Origin: Litsea cubeba
Taxonomy: Eukaryota > Streptophyta > Magnoliopsida > Laurales > Lauraceae
Length of the DNA stretch: 64,000 nucleotides
Direction: 5' to 3'
Assembly: GCA_012931725.1 (NCBI GenBank)
Contig: CM022946.1
Span: forward strand, 61,036,098 to 61,100,097
In this document: positions 45,528 to 55,984 of the stretch, one piece after another
Layout of the letters: each line of letters opens with the position of its first letter
How positions within the stretch are numbered: the stretch's first letter is position 1
Notes under the pieces: generated by a model
Seen by the model: only the letters and a program-made list of their open reading frames with translations
Databases searched by the model: none
What the model was told of the DNA's origin: nothing
Position numbers and translations under genes: made by a program

Positions 45528-47285
45528 ATGCCTCCGAAAGCTAGGAAGGGCGTAGAGTCCTCGAGAGCAGCGCTCGAGCTGCCACCACCGTCGACGGACG
45601 TCCCTCCTCAAGGGCGCTCCCGCACGGTGCATGGCACGTCTGCAGGCGAGGGCCGCTTAGGCTCTCAGCTCTTTGTCGAGTTCCCCTTCCAAGAGGGACT
45701 CGAGGCCTCGATCTCAGCAGAAGAAGTCATGCCACCCAGACGCGATGAGCGTCGGCATGAGCGTCCTCGGAAGGACAAAGCCGTGGCCGTAGGAGAGACG
45801 CGCCACGTTCAACCCCCTGCCACTGGAGGGGTTCTCGAAGCTCAAACTACTCTCCTCCAGAGGCAAGAGCAGCTGATTCGCGAGCTCCAGCAGCAGCTGA
45901 GGGCAGCGCAAACCGCCTCCTTGAGGCAGGTCTCTGAGCCTCAAGGGAAGAAGAGGGACGCCCACAGCAGGGCAGCCCAGCCTCCCCGCGAGGATCTCAG
46001 AAACCATCTGGACCATAAGCGGAGCCAGATCCGTGACGAAGGCTCGAGCAACAGCCGGAGTCATCATAGCCGCGATGGCCGAACTCATAGCCATCGTAGC
46101 CCGAGCCACTCCAAGCGAAAGCCCAGAGCTCAGACCCCAGAGAAGGACGATGAGCAGGAGCGATTTGACAAACGCGTCAGATTGGCTCTCCAGCACAACT
46201 TGGACGTGCGGGATCAGAAGCAGATCTGTGGTCACACTGATCTGGGGGGCTCACCCTTCACAAAAGAGATCGAGCGCACCCCCTTGCCCAGAAAGTTCTC
46301 CGTCCCGCGGTTCGTCCCCTACGACGGACTGTCCGACCCATCCGCTCACCTCCGACACTTCTCCCAGAAGATGTCCATCTGGGGGAATGAGGGTCACCTA
46401 AACTGCAAAATCTTCTCCTCCAGTTTGGGTGACCTCCCCCTGAAATGGTTCTGTTCTCTCCCAGAGCAGTCAGTTTCGAGTTGGAAGGAGCTCCAGCTCT
46501 CCTTCCTGAAGAAGTTCCAAGCCTACACCGTCGTCCCCAAGAAAGAAGGGGACCTCCTCGCCCTAAGAATGAAGCAGGGTGAGACCCTCGCCATCTTCGC
46601 CCGGCGATTCTGGGCGGTCTACAGCCAGATTGAGGGCACCAGGGAAGAGATAGCGATCTACGCCTTCCAGCATGCCCTGTTCCCCGGCAACGACCTTCGG
46701 AAGGACTTGGCCGGGGACCCCCCAGAGTCCATGCCGGAGTTGATGTCCCGGGTAAAGCGCTTCATCGCCCAGGAGGAAGATGAGATCCGAGCCCGGGATC
46801 AGGACGGACGTCCGGAGCAGAAGAGCAGCCAGCCTCGGCAGAGTGACGGGAGGCCCTTCCAGAAGCAGGAGCCCAAGCAGGCCTGGGTCTCCAGTTCGGC
46901 GAAGCCTGCGTCGTCCAGGTCTGGGGGCGCCTGGAAGCCCAGACCTCCCTCCAGCACCAGTCAGAGCGTCAACGTCGTCTTCAAGGAGCCGATCTACCGT
47001 ATCCTGACCAAGATAAAGACCAAGCCATTCTTCAAGTGGCCTCTGCCCTTGAGGAATGAGCCCACCTCCGGCAGCCGGAGCAAGCTCTACTGCTCTTACC
47101 ACAAAGGTAGCGGGCACAAGACCGAGGACTGCAACTCTTTGCAGTGGTATCTGGAGAAGCTGGCCGAAGAGGGCCACATTCCAGAGTTCGTTGAGGCAGG
47201 AGATGCTGGCGGCAGCGAGGGCCGAGTTCACCAGAGCGCAGCCCAGGTTTCAGATAGTGAGGATTCGGAGAAGATCATTACGTGA
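45528..47285 (+). CDS. gag: Ty3/gypsy Gag polyprotein (585 aa, intact)
   Basis: A single open frame from the first ATG after the primer-binding site encodes the structural protein that packages element RNA. Residues about 105-135 form a Gln/Leu-rich coil (LLQRQEQLIRELQQQLRAAQ). The retrotransposon gag (capsid) domain covers about 250-425 (VPRFVPYDGLSDPSAHLRHF, LPLKWFCSLP, LKKFQAYTVVPKKEGDLLAL). A Tat-type zinc knuckle CSYHKGSGHKTEDC (CX2HX4HX4C) is near residue 520. It is followed by LQWYLEKLAEEGHIPEFV, which is usual just before the protease in this lineage. The frame stops at 47283-47285. With both LTRs nearly identical, this Gag may still be made, and the element could move if pol is supplied by a relative. 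Confidence 0.9.
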   Translation: MPPKARKGVESSRAALELPPPSTDVPPQGRSRTVHGTSAGEGRLGSQLFVEFPFQEGLEASISAEEVMPPRRDERRHERPRKDKAVAVGETRHVQPPATGGVLEAQTTLLQRQEQLIRELQQQLRAAQTASLRQVSEPQGKKRDAHSRAAQPPREDLRNHLDHKRSQIRDEGSSNSRSHHSRDGRTHSHRSPSHSKRKPRAQTPEKDDEQERFDKRVRLALQHNLDVRDQKQICGHTDLGGSPFTKEIERTPLPRKFSVPRFVPYDGLSDPSAHLRHFSQKMSIWGNEGHLNCKIFSSSLGDLPLKWFCSLPEQSVSSWKELQLSFLKKFQAYTVVPKKEGDLLALRMKQGETLAIFARRFWAVYSQIEGTREEIAIYAFQHALFPGNDLRKDLAGDPPESMPELMSRVKRFIAQEEDEIRARDQDGRPEQKSSQPRQSDGRPFQKQEPKQAWVSSSAKPASSRSGGAWKPRPPSSTSQSVNVVFKEPIYRILTKIKTKPFFKWPLPLRNEPTSGSRSKLYCSYHKGSGHKTEDCNSLQWYLEKLAEEGHIPEFVEAGDAGGSEGRVHQSAAQVSDSEDSEKIIT

Positions 47286-47570
47286 TCCATCTGGCGTCCT
47301 CAGCTCCCGCTTCCTCGTCCCGGGGCCGCTCCCAGGCCCGCGCCGATGCCAGGCGGGCATCACACGGGGAGAAGGTGCTGAAGGCCGAACTCGCACTAGC
47401 GTCCAAGAAAGCCCGCTGACAGAGAGCCAAACGAAGGGAAGCTGGCCCCGAACCGGCATGGCCCGTTCAGAGTAGTCTCACTGGCAGGAAAATCAGCCTA
47501 CAAGCTCGAAGACTTGGAGGGCAAGCCACTCCCAAGAAATTCAATTTCTAAAAGATGTAATGAATCTCAG
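47286..47570 (+). pseudogene. Gag-protease linker fused to the last codons of pol
   Basis: After gag, one frame reads VIHLASSAPASSS...KVLKAELALASKKAR, the linker normally leading into the protease. At about 47415-47425 it is joined to a frame reading EPNEGKLAPNRHGPFRVV and YKLEDLEGKPLPR, the C-terminal end of Tat-type integrase/pol. About 4 kb of protease, RT, RNase H and integrase is therefore missing at one junction. Confidence 0.75.
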
Positions 47571-47631
47571 AATCAATTGAAATGGCTTTCGCCCCGTCAT
47601 CAATCTGTTATCTCTCTTTGATCGACTTCGG

Positions 47632-48560
47632 CTACAAGGGTTAACAGCCCTGGAAAAGGCCTCGAGTTCGGACACTCGGCCAATTCCTAAACTCAGGGTC
47701 TTCACCCATCTACAAGGGTTAACAGCCCTGGAAAAGGCCTCGAGTTCAGATACTCGGCCAATTCCTAAACTCAGGGTCTTCACCCATCTACAAGGGTTAA
47801 CAGCCCTGGAAAAGGCCTCGAGTTCGGATACTCGGCCAATTCCTAAACTCAGGGTCTTCACCCATCTACAAGGGTTAACAGCCCTGGAAAAGGCCTCGAG
47901 TTCGGATACTCGGCCAATTCCGAAACTCAGGGTCTTCACCCATCTACAAGGGTTAACAGCCCTGGAAAAGGCCTCGAGTTCGGATACTCGGCCAATTCCT
48001 AAACTCAGGGTCTTCACCCATCTACAAGGGTTAACAGCCCTGGAAAAGGCCTCGAGTTCGGATACTCGGCCAATTCCTAAACTCAGGGTCTTCACCCATC
48101 TACAAGGGTTAACAGCCCTGGAAAAGGCCTCGAGTTCGGACACTCGGCCAATTCCTAAACTCAGGGTCTTTACCCACCTACAAGGGTTAACAGCCCTGGA
48201 AAAGGCCTCGAGTTCGGACACTCGGCCAATTCCTAAACTCAGGGTTTTTACCCATCTACAAGGGTTAACAGCCCTGGAAAAGGCCTCAAGTTCGGACACT
48301 CGGCCAATTCCTAAACTCAGGGTTTTTACCCATCTACAAGGGTCTACGCCCTGGAAATGGCCTGGAGTTCTTACACTCAGCCGTTTCCTAAAGTCCCGGG
48401 TTTTGAACCCACTCAAGGGTCTACGCCCTGGAAATAGCCTGGAGTTCTTACACTCGGCCGAATTCCTAAAGTCCTCAAGGGTTAACAGCCCTGGAAAAGG
48501 CCTCGAGTTCGGACACTCGACCGAATTCCTAAAATCAGGGTTTTTACACCCCTCAAAGAT
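47632..48560. repeat. 78-bp minisatellite, about 9 good copies plus degenerate ones
   Basis: The unit contains CTACAAGGGTTAACAGCCCT, GGAAAAGGCCTCGAGTTCGG, ACTCGGCCAATTCCTAAACT and CAGGGTCTTCACCCAT. Copies from about 47632 to 48330 are nearly identical. From 48330 to 48560 three diverged copies follow (GGTCTACGCCCTGGAAATGG). Because 78 is divisible by 3, a long minus-strand ORF of 26-residue repeats runs through it; it is not regarded as a gene. Confidence 0.95.
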
Positions 48561-49850
48561 CATTGCCGAGCTCACGCTTCCATAGCCGATACCAGCGGAA
48601 TGATGACTCCACTTCGGCACAAGCAGCTCGTCTCGGCCAAAGCCAGCCATTTCGGCCAAGGTCAGCTTTTCAGAGAGAGAACTGTGCCAGCACTCAAACA
48701 TAGAAAAGCAGCACAAAAGCACTTGTGTTCCAGAACAGTACATGAAAAGTAAAAAAGAACGCAAAGGCGCTGCACACAGTTTGAATGATCACAAAGTTCA
48801 TCCTTTTTATTCATTGAAAGTTGCTTTATTACAAGAGTTACAGAACAGAAAGCAAAGTACAAAAAGGAGGATCGCAGTGCTCTAAAAAGCAGAAAATAAC
48901 GAAAAGCTGGGAAACTCTGATCTTCACTGACTCTTCGGGCTGCAGACTTCGAGATGCCGGATCACGGACTGGAAGTTCTGAGTGATCCTGAATTTCACAG
49001 AGCTCTATAATACACTTTGGTTGGTCAGACCAAAGCGACTGCAGAGCCCCTCCAGTCCGGAGGCCCTGGACCTCGCTGAGCTCTTCAACACCCTCCGGTC
49101 AGTGAGACCAAAGTTTGAAGAACCCCCAGGTCCAGCGGGCCTCAACTCCACCCTTAGTCTTACCATTCTGACAGGGCGCGAGCTCGATGCCACACAAGAC
49201 CCTGCAGGATCGGCAGACACCCAGGGCCCGACCATCCCGCAGTTGCAGAGGTTTCCCCCGCAACCTGACCAGGGACGGTCGGCCATGAACCCGCGTTCAG
49301 AGAGCGCGTGGTCCACGGGGAGTTCCTTCAGAGAGCGCGCAGACCACGACGGGCTTCCCCCCTTGGAGAAAGCCGTCCACAGGCGCAAGGGTCCCCCCCG
49401 GATCGAAGATTGCAGAATGTCTAACCGGCATGGCTCCTACGTCTACGTGATTTAAACTATCCTACGTTCTGTTCTTCTCGTCGCCCATGGAAAGCCTGTC
49501 GCCCCTACTTATAGGAAGAAGAAGGGCTCACTCTCCGAAGAAAGTTAAGGGGCGAAGTCTCCCACGCATTATTTGGGGTGCACAACTGGTGACCAGCGAT
49601 CCCTAAGGCGCCACGTGGAGACGTCCGCCCGTTTCCCTCATAGGCCGTGCCACCATGTTTACTGCTATTTATGATCTCCGGAATACGGAGAATCGGCACA
49701 GACAGCTATGAGGGCCGTTTGACTCCTTCTACCTCAAGAGTCACGCGTTATACTAAAGGCATTCAAGTACCATTCAATGCCACATCCAGGAATGAAAGAG
49801 AGGCAAATGCAGAGAAAAATGCACGAGTAAAGAAGCCCGACTTTCATTGA
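48561..49850. other. Internal region of the retroelement without a clear gene
   Basis: Contains a short inverted pair TTTGGTTGGTCAGACCAAAG near 49016 and a related 'cagtgagaccaaagt' near 49100. Otherwise no coding signal on either strand is convincing. It may hold the 3' untranslated part of the antisense gene. Confidence 0.5.
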
Positions 49851-49922
49851 ATTGACAGAGTATTACAAAGCTGAGAAGCAAAAATATTACATAAAAGAGG
49901 ACAGAAACATAGAGGAGCCCGG

Positions 49923-52432
49923 CTACTGTGGTTTCGGCGACTCCACCAGGTCGATCACCATATCTGCCGAACCAGCAGCTTCGGCCGAAACCGCGTCCTT
50001 GCTTGGAACGTCGCTGGCAGAAAGGGCTTCAACTGGTACCTCAGCCGGAGCAGGGGCAGAGGAGGCATCACCTTGAGGCACGGCCGGGGCATCGCTCGAG
50101 ACCGGGGCAACGGGAGCGTCGTCAGCAGCAGGAGCAACTGCAGGAGCTTCAACTGGGGCACTTTCGGCTGCAGGAGCGGAGCTCGGCTCAGGAGCAGAGT
50201 CCGAGTACTTCGGCAGGTCCCGATAGATAGGGTGATCTTCGGGGACCCCCGCACGTCTCAGTGCGGCCAGGCATCCTTCCTCGAATAGGATGGTGGTGAT
50301 CTCCTCCACCTGCTTCTCATATAGCTCGGAGGCATGATCCACCCCATCCTGGAAAGCAGACTGGGCCTCGGACAGCAGAGAGGCCTTCTCCTTCTCCAGC
50401 TCGGCGTTCGCCATCTTCAGCCTCGCCGTTTCGGCTCGCCCAGCCAGCACTTCCCCGCGCAGCCTCGTCCCCTCGGCCGTCGATTCGGCCTTTAACCTGG
50501 CCAGCTCCGACTCCAGCTCGGCGGTCCTCTTGTTCCTTGTCCAGACCTCGCCCTTCAGATGGTTAGCCTTCGCCGTGAGCTCGGCGACATCAGCCAGAGC
50601 TGACGCCAACCGAGCAGCCTCTTCAGCGCTGGCTTTCTTCATCCCCTCCATTCCCGCCTGCAGCTCCTCCAGCTCCTTCTTCAGCTTGTCCCTCTCGGAC
50701 TCCAGCTGAGTGACCCGTGCAGCATTCCTATCACTCCGCCCCACCACGGTCAGGAGCCTCTGCACGTTCTGCAAATGGAAAAAGATGAGTCAAGCTGGGG
50801 CAGTCGAGCCAAATTACTTGGAAGGAAAACACTGAAAGCACTTACCAGGAGGTTAGCCTGAATCGCCGAGACCATCAGGCTCTCGCTGTCGAACCTCTCG
50901 TGCGTCTCCATATCCCGTGGCAGAGCACAGACCTTCGCGAGGGCCCCGATGACGTCGGCGTTCCCCAGCAGCCGGTCCTCGACGTTCAGAGGCTTGCCGG
51001 GCTGCGTTTCCATCCTTGGCCTCCATGGCGCTGGGGCAGTTCGGGGTCCGGAGGATGACCCGGATCCTTGCCCCGCCGAGGTGCTGTGCTCGCGAGTCGT
51101 CCCGCCGGACGGCCTGCCCGCCGGCACGCTCTTCTCAGCCGGGGCACTCTTGTCAGTTGGGGCCTTGGCTCCGGGGGTCCGCGCAGGGGTTTTGCCCTTC
51201 GGAGGCTAATCGGCCCCCAGGTCCTTCTCCCCCGCCTTGGACTTCTTCCTGGGCGGGGACCCCTCCCTCGGGCGCTCCGGCGAGCGTCGCCGAACTCCCG
51301 CATTCGAAGCAGGAGCAGGAGCAGGAGCTGGAGCAGGAGCAGGAGCGGAAGTGTCGCCAGCACCTCCCGAGCTCGGAGCTGCTCGGGTGCTGGCAGACAA
51401 TGGCGTCGTAGAGGAAGAAGACCCCCGCCTGAACTTGGCCGCTAGGTCCTTAACGGCTGGCTCCCGCGACCTTCCCGCCATATCTTCTTCCTGATCAGAA
51501 GAGTAAGCGTCCACTATCTGCCTCGAGTTCGGCGGCTCCGAACTGGAAGTGGACGCCTCGGACCCAGACGCGGCTCGGCTAGCGGCAGGATCGCTCAAGG
51601 GGATCCCGGAAGGCACAGCAAGGGAGACGGTTGGACGATCAGGATGCACCTCGTCCACCTCGGGTACCCCGGTCCTCTGGTAGTGGCCGCGGTATCTCGG
51701 CGTGTATCCGAGCAGCTTCCAAGCTGACCTGGTCTCGTGCCCCTTGTACCTCTCAACCTTGTTGATGTTGTCGAGGTTCCTCCTCCAGCCTTCACTCGCA
51801 GCTCGGCGTCGTCTCGCACCTGCCTCTGCATAACAAACAATAGAGGAGTCAGCTCGGCATCGTCAAAATCAAGCAAAGAAGATGAATGAAAAGAAGCGAT
51901 GTTTACTTGGGACTGTCCCAGGGCGGCGCGGGACCGCTAGCCTCCTACTTTCGCCAGCGCCGAACTCCCAGTCCCCCGAAACACAGAAGAAGGCTTCTTC
52001 GGCGTTCTTACTTGAATCCTCCAAGGCCAGGACGAAGCCTCTCCGTTGCGGCTTCACCCGGAGATAATATTTCCCTTCTCCAGCCTTGCAGATGTCGTAG
52101 GTATCCTCGATATCGTGGACACCTAGGTCGGTCCCCAAAACCTCGTTCAGTTTCGCCGTGCCCATGATGACCTTATAGCCATTGGGCATCAGCTGGCAAG
52201 GGGTGAGGGACCAGGTGCTGAGGCAGGCTCTAAGTAGAGGGTGCAGGGGAAATCTGACCCCGCCCTCGATCACAGAGATCAGAGGGAACGGCATCCAGCC
52301 GCCGGACCAGCGCATCGTGGCATAGTCGACGGAGTCTGCCGGCTTGAGCAGGACTCGCTCCGGAATATCGAAGGCAGCCCTAAATCTGGCTATGCCCTCT
52401 TCGGTGTCTAAACTGAACCTAGGGGTGCCCAT
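49923..52432 (-). pseudogene. Antisense spliced gene in retroelement, gypsy-type putative transposase domain plus coiled coil, one nonsense codon
   Basis: Three coding exons on the minus strand, 52432-51907, 51825-50846 and 50768-49923, join in phase (1, then 0) into 784 codons. A further intron in the 5' leader (52520-52435, GTAAGT...TTCCAG) ends just before the ATG. Exon 1, residues about 40-120, matches the 'putative gypsy type transposon' domain (PF04195-like): GGVRFPLHPLLRACLSTWSL and LTPCQLMPNGYKVIMG. Exon 2 is Pro/Ala/Ser-rich with basic patches (RRRSPERPREGSPPRKKSK). Exon 3 is a long coiled coil (LESERDKLKKELEELQAGME) with an acidic Pro/Ala C-terminus. A single TAG at 51206-51208 breaks exon 2. 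Architecture parallels the antisense gene at 1452-6098, but the N-terminal domain differs. Confidence 0.75.
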
Positions 52433-52434
52433 GT

Positions 52435-52520
52435 CTGGAAAGAAGGGTACAGCAAAAGAAAAAACCCTAAAGGCTGCTAAACCCTAGGAAAAAGCTACAC
52501 AGAGGCGTGAAGCAACTTAC
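52435..52520 (-). other. Intron in the 5' leader of the antisense gene
   Basis: The minus strand reads CTCT|GTAAGTTGC ... TTTCCAG|ACATGG. The acceptor lies two bases before the start codon. A weak TATA-like CATAGATAGGG lies further upstream near 52665. Confidence 0.5.
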
Positions 52521-52943
52521 AGAGACGGAAAGGGACGACTCGAATACAGATCTAGACACGCCCTGTGGTCGTCCTCGCTAGAGAGATCTTGAGCAGCAGA
52601 GCAGAAATCGGAGATGAGGGCGAAGGCGAAAAGAAATCAGAAACTAGAAGAAAAGAAGACGACCCTATCTATGGAGAAGAAACCCTCGGCGCGCGCTGCT
52701 TTCGAAATTCGAAAGGACGGATTTCGCGATCCGCGCCTATTCCATCAATAAGACAGCGCAATCAGTGAAGAGGCGACGCGTGTAACCGTCGACTCGCTTC
52801 CCAGTACAGACAGGACGGAGCATTCATTACTTCAGGACAGTTGAAGCGACACCAGGCAATGACCGTCGCATTCCCAGGCGAGTCTTCTAGCTTTCAACCA
52901 CTAAAGGCCAGGGCGCTTAAGAGGTCAAAAGCTAGGGGGCAAT

Positions 52944-54102
52944 TGTGTGGGGAGATTTCCAGAACCACAGGATTACGCTAATCACAGCCATCAGATGAGG
53001 CTAAGCACTCTCACGTGCCATCCGCGTGCCATCCACGTGGCACCAAGCTCACCCCGGCCACCAGGACAGGGGGTCCGGCCGAAGTCAGGCAGCTCCGGGC
53101 CACTAGCGCCGAACTGGGCCACCCCGGTCGCCATCTCGGCAGAGAGCTCCACCTCGGCTGAAGGAGCCGGGATGGAAGCCGAAGCAAGAAAGAGCCTCCA
53201 CTTGCGCCCCTCATCCCCCACGTCATCAGGCACGTGGAGGGATAGGGGCACGAGCTAGTGGGATAGACGCGACATCCAGCCGCTCACAATCTTCGCCAGA
53301 TCCCTGACATGGCGGCAAGCTCACCCCGGCCACCAGGACAGGGGGTCCGGCCGAAGTCAGGCAGCTCCGGGCCACTAGCGCCGAACTGGGCCACCCCGGT
53401 CGCCATCTCGGCAGAGAGCTCCACCTCGGCTGAAGGAGCCGGGATGGAAGCCGAAGCAAGAAAGAGCCTCCACTTGCGCCCCTCATCCCCCACGTCATCA
53501 GGCACGTGGGGGGATAGGGGCACGAGCTAGTGGGATAGACGCGACATCCAGCCGCTCACAATCTTCGCCAGATCCCTGACATGGCGGCATCCAGCGGCTG
53601 AGGCCACATCAGGGCAAGGCCCGAGGACAGATCCGAAGATCCCCTACCGCCAAAGGCGTCCAACACGATCTGGCCCAACAAGACGCGCATTAAATGCGAC
53701 GTGGGCTGATCCGACGCGCATTTAATGCGGAGTGGGCTGGATTGGACCGCATTAATTGCAACGTGGGCTGATCATGACTTCCCAGTCGAATCATGAGACC
53801 CATGCCAAGATATCGTCCAAGATATCTTCCAAATCGTCTATAAAGAGAACTGCACTTCACATGCAAGGTACGCACAATACAACTCATAGAGCTGTTACTC
53901 TGCCTCTCTTCTTCCTCTCCTTCCATTGCTCCAGTTCCTTCACTGACTTTGGCATCGGAGAGCCTTGCGCCGCCCAGGCCAGGGTCCTCTGACCGTGTGT
54001 TCTTCTCTTTCAGGCTTTCGGACGGCATCCAGTCATCACCATCATCGGATAAGTCCTCTAAGGCTCCCCAGTTATTGTGGGTCATTATTTTCTGCACCTA
54101 CA
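52944..54102 (+). repeat. 3' LTR (1159 bp) with internal 272-bp tandem duplication
   Basis: Same as the 5' LTR except that 53045-53316 is repeated as 53317-53588 (starting AAGCTCACCCCGGCC, ending ATGGCGGC). Both units share a G at the AAGCAAGAAAG position where the 5' LTR has C, so the duplication arose within this LTR. Confidence 0.92.
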
Positions 54103-54107
54103 AGAGT

Positions 54108-55250
54108 TAATTAGAATCTTTTGGTGCTAAAGTTAATTTTCCAGTGCAAAGAAAATGTGTACTGTGTTCTAATTTCTTAGCACTTTTCAATATTAATTTA
54201 ATACACTTTCTTATTGAAGGTCAATGGGCTGTACCATAAGGGGGTATGGGCAGTATGGCCCATCCCTTGATCATGCCCCACCCTCAAAACTGAAAAGCCC
54301 CTAAATTCTCTAGGGTTTTCCAGTTCTCCCAATACATAAAACTTTTGCCTTAAGGAGGTGTTTGGATAAAGGTAGAATATAATATGATCAAATTTAAATA
54401 TTGTAAGATTTCATTATCATATAATAAAATAATATCATATTATAATATTATGTCATTTATATATGGTGTTTGACAATTCCACAAATTTCAATATATCTTT
54501 CAAGTGTTTGGCTATTTATAACATTTTCACGAGATGATGCATCAAAACAATAAATGAATAGAAAAGCATGGATGATTGACCCAGCGAGAACCCACTAACT
54601 AGTAGTCACACTAGAGTGATTTAATATTAGTAATCACTGTAGGGCCCATTTAATTAGAAAGCCATTAGATTAAATGTTAAAAACCACGAGTAATATTATT
54701 TAATCAATGTGGGTCCACCAAATGTTAATAACCATAATGCAATAAATCCAATGGTGATTATAACGGAGAACCAAATATGAGATTTGAACATCATTGAGGA
54801 ATCCATCTATGAGAAATAAATGTAAGACCCATTTGATGTTAGTAATCACATTAACCAAGCTAATTATAGTAATTACGAGGGGACCATTAAACAATATGAC
54901 TCATTTAATGATGGCAAACTAGTAATTAGTCCTACATCCAATATTGGTAATTAGTATGAGATCCATCTAAAGTTGGTAGTACGGGACCCACATAATGTTG
55001 GTAATCGTGGTAGAAATTACATAATGTGATATTTATAGGACCCACCTAAAATTAGTAATCAATAAATAAATTATGTAATAATGACAGGGCTATGGGACCC
55101 ACATAAAATTTATAAACGCTAAATTGCTCATCTAATATTAACAAATTGTAAGATTCCTATAGAAACCATCAATATTTAAAAAAATGCAGCGGGCCAAACT
55201 CTTATTTTGGTTAGTTGTCTTAATGAAATGTTGTTTTATACAGCATATAG
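54108..55250. repeat. AT-rich DNA with degenerate repeats of GGACCCACNTAATGTTRGTAAT
   Basis: From about 54600 to 55110 the words 'gggacccac', 'taatgtt' or 'aaattag' and 'agtaatca' recur at irregular spacing of 40-70 bases, at least eight times. No coding sequence is seen. Confidence 0.55.
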
Positions 55251-55255
55251 TTGAA

Positions 55256-55330
55256 CTAGCGCTCCAAGGCCCATGCCCAATGCGGGCCTTTAATTCATCA
55301 AATGAAAACCTAATTTATTACATCAATATT
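55256..55330 (-). mobile_element. Helitron 3' terminus (minus strand), imperfect hairpin
   Basis: On the minus strand: GGCCCGCATTGGGCATGGGCC (hairpin with two mismatches), ten bases, then CTAG followed by T. This is the Helitron 3' end signature. Sequence further in (AATTAAAGG...) matches the copy at 59709. The 5' end (TC) was not located. Confidence 0.6.
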
Positions 55331-55984
55331 TAAACATTAACCATATAAATAAAGTGTAAAATGTCAAATATCAAAATACTAACTAATGGATCTTAATGTT
55401 TTTGGAAAAAAATATTAAAAATAAATTAAGGCCATAATATATAAATATATTATTTAACCTTTCAAAATGATCCATATCAAGATCTGGGCCAGAAATGATA
55501 TGAATTGTGATCCTACCCCTTCATGGCCTTGAATAATCCCACCGAATGAACACCAACAAACTTTCCAAGAATTAATAAGGGGATAAACCACGGATTTCAA
55601 CATCAGACAATTTCTCAAATCGATTATTATTTTTTAAATAAGATCAGTCATTCCTCTCCTTCCGGAAACATCATTAAAAAAAAAAACCACTGGATACATT
55701 GGATACACTTAGAAATCACACAGCATTGATTTCTTTATTATTATTAGGTAGGAAACCCTCTGTTGAATAAGGCCTATATGTTTTACTCCCTCTCTTTCAA
55801 ATTAAAAACACTAATAAAAAAAAATCTGAGAATGGGTTGAATAGTGAAAAGGCCAATAGAAAGCAACATTAAAAAAAATCAATGGATACATTGGATACAC
55901 TTAGAAATCACACAGCATTGATATCTTTATTATTAGAAAGGAAACCCTCTGTTGAATAATTATTAAATGGGCCTATATTTTTTA

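Larger units (their letters stand above)
44562..54102 (+). mobile_element. Complete non-autonomous Ty3/gypsy (Tat-like) element with antisense gene
   Basis: 9541 bp with a perfect 5-bp target duplication AGAGT (44557-44561 and 54103-54107). The LTRs (44562-45448 and 52944-54102) differ at only a handful of positions apart from a 272-bp duplication, so the insertion is recent. The primer-binding site TGGCGCCGTCTGTGGGAA is at 45451 and the polypurine tract AGCTAGGGGGCAAT is before 52944. The internal part holds gag (intact), a short fused end of pol, a 78-bp minisatellite and a spliced antisense gene. Protease, RT and integrase are missing. The gag type and the KLEDLEGKPLPR end of pol point to the Tat lineage. 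Confidence 0.92.

Noticed and set aside
45714..47231. Long minus-strand ORFs opposite gag
   Set aside because: GC-rich shadow frames; the plus strand has the gag domain and zinc knuckle.
47632..48560. CRISPR-like array
   Set aside because: The whole 78-bp unit repeats with no variable spacers, the genome is a plant, and no cas genes are present.
47541..48764. 407-codon minus-strand ORF of 26-residue repeats
   Set aside because: It is the translation of the 78-bp minisatellite, whose length is divisible by three. No start context, no known domain, and homogeneous DNA rather than protein-level conservation.
49923..52432. Host gene with a retroelement inserted nearby
   Set aside because: The exons lie strictly between the LTRs of an element with a perfect target duplication, so they moved with it.
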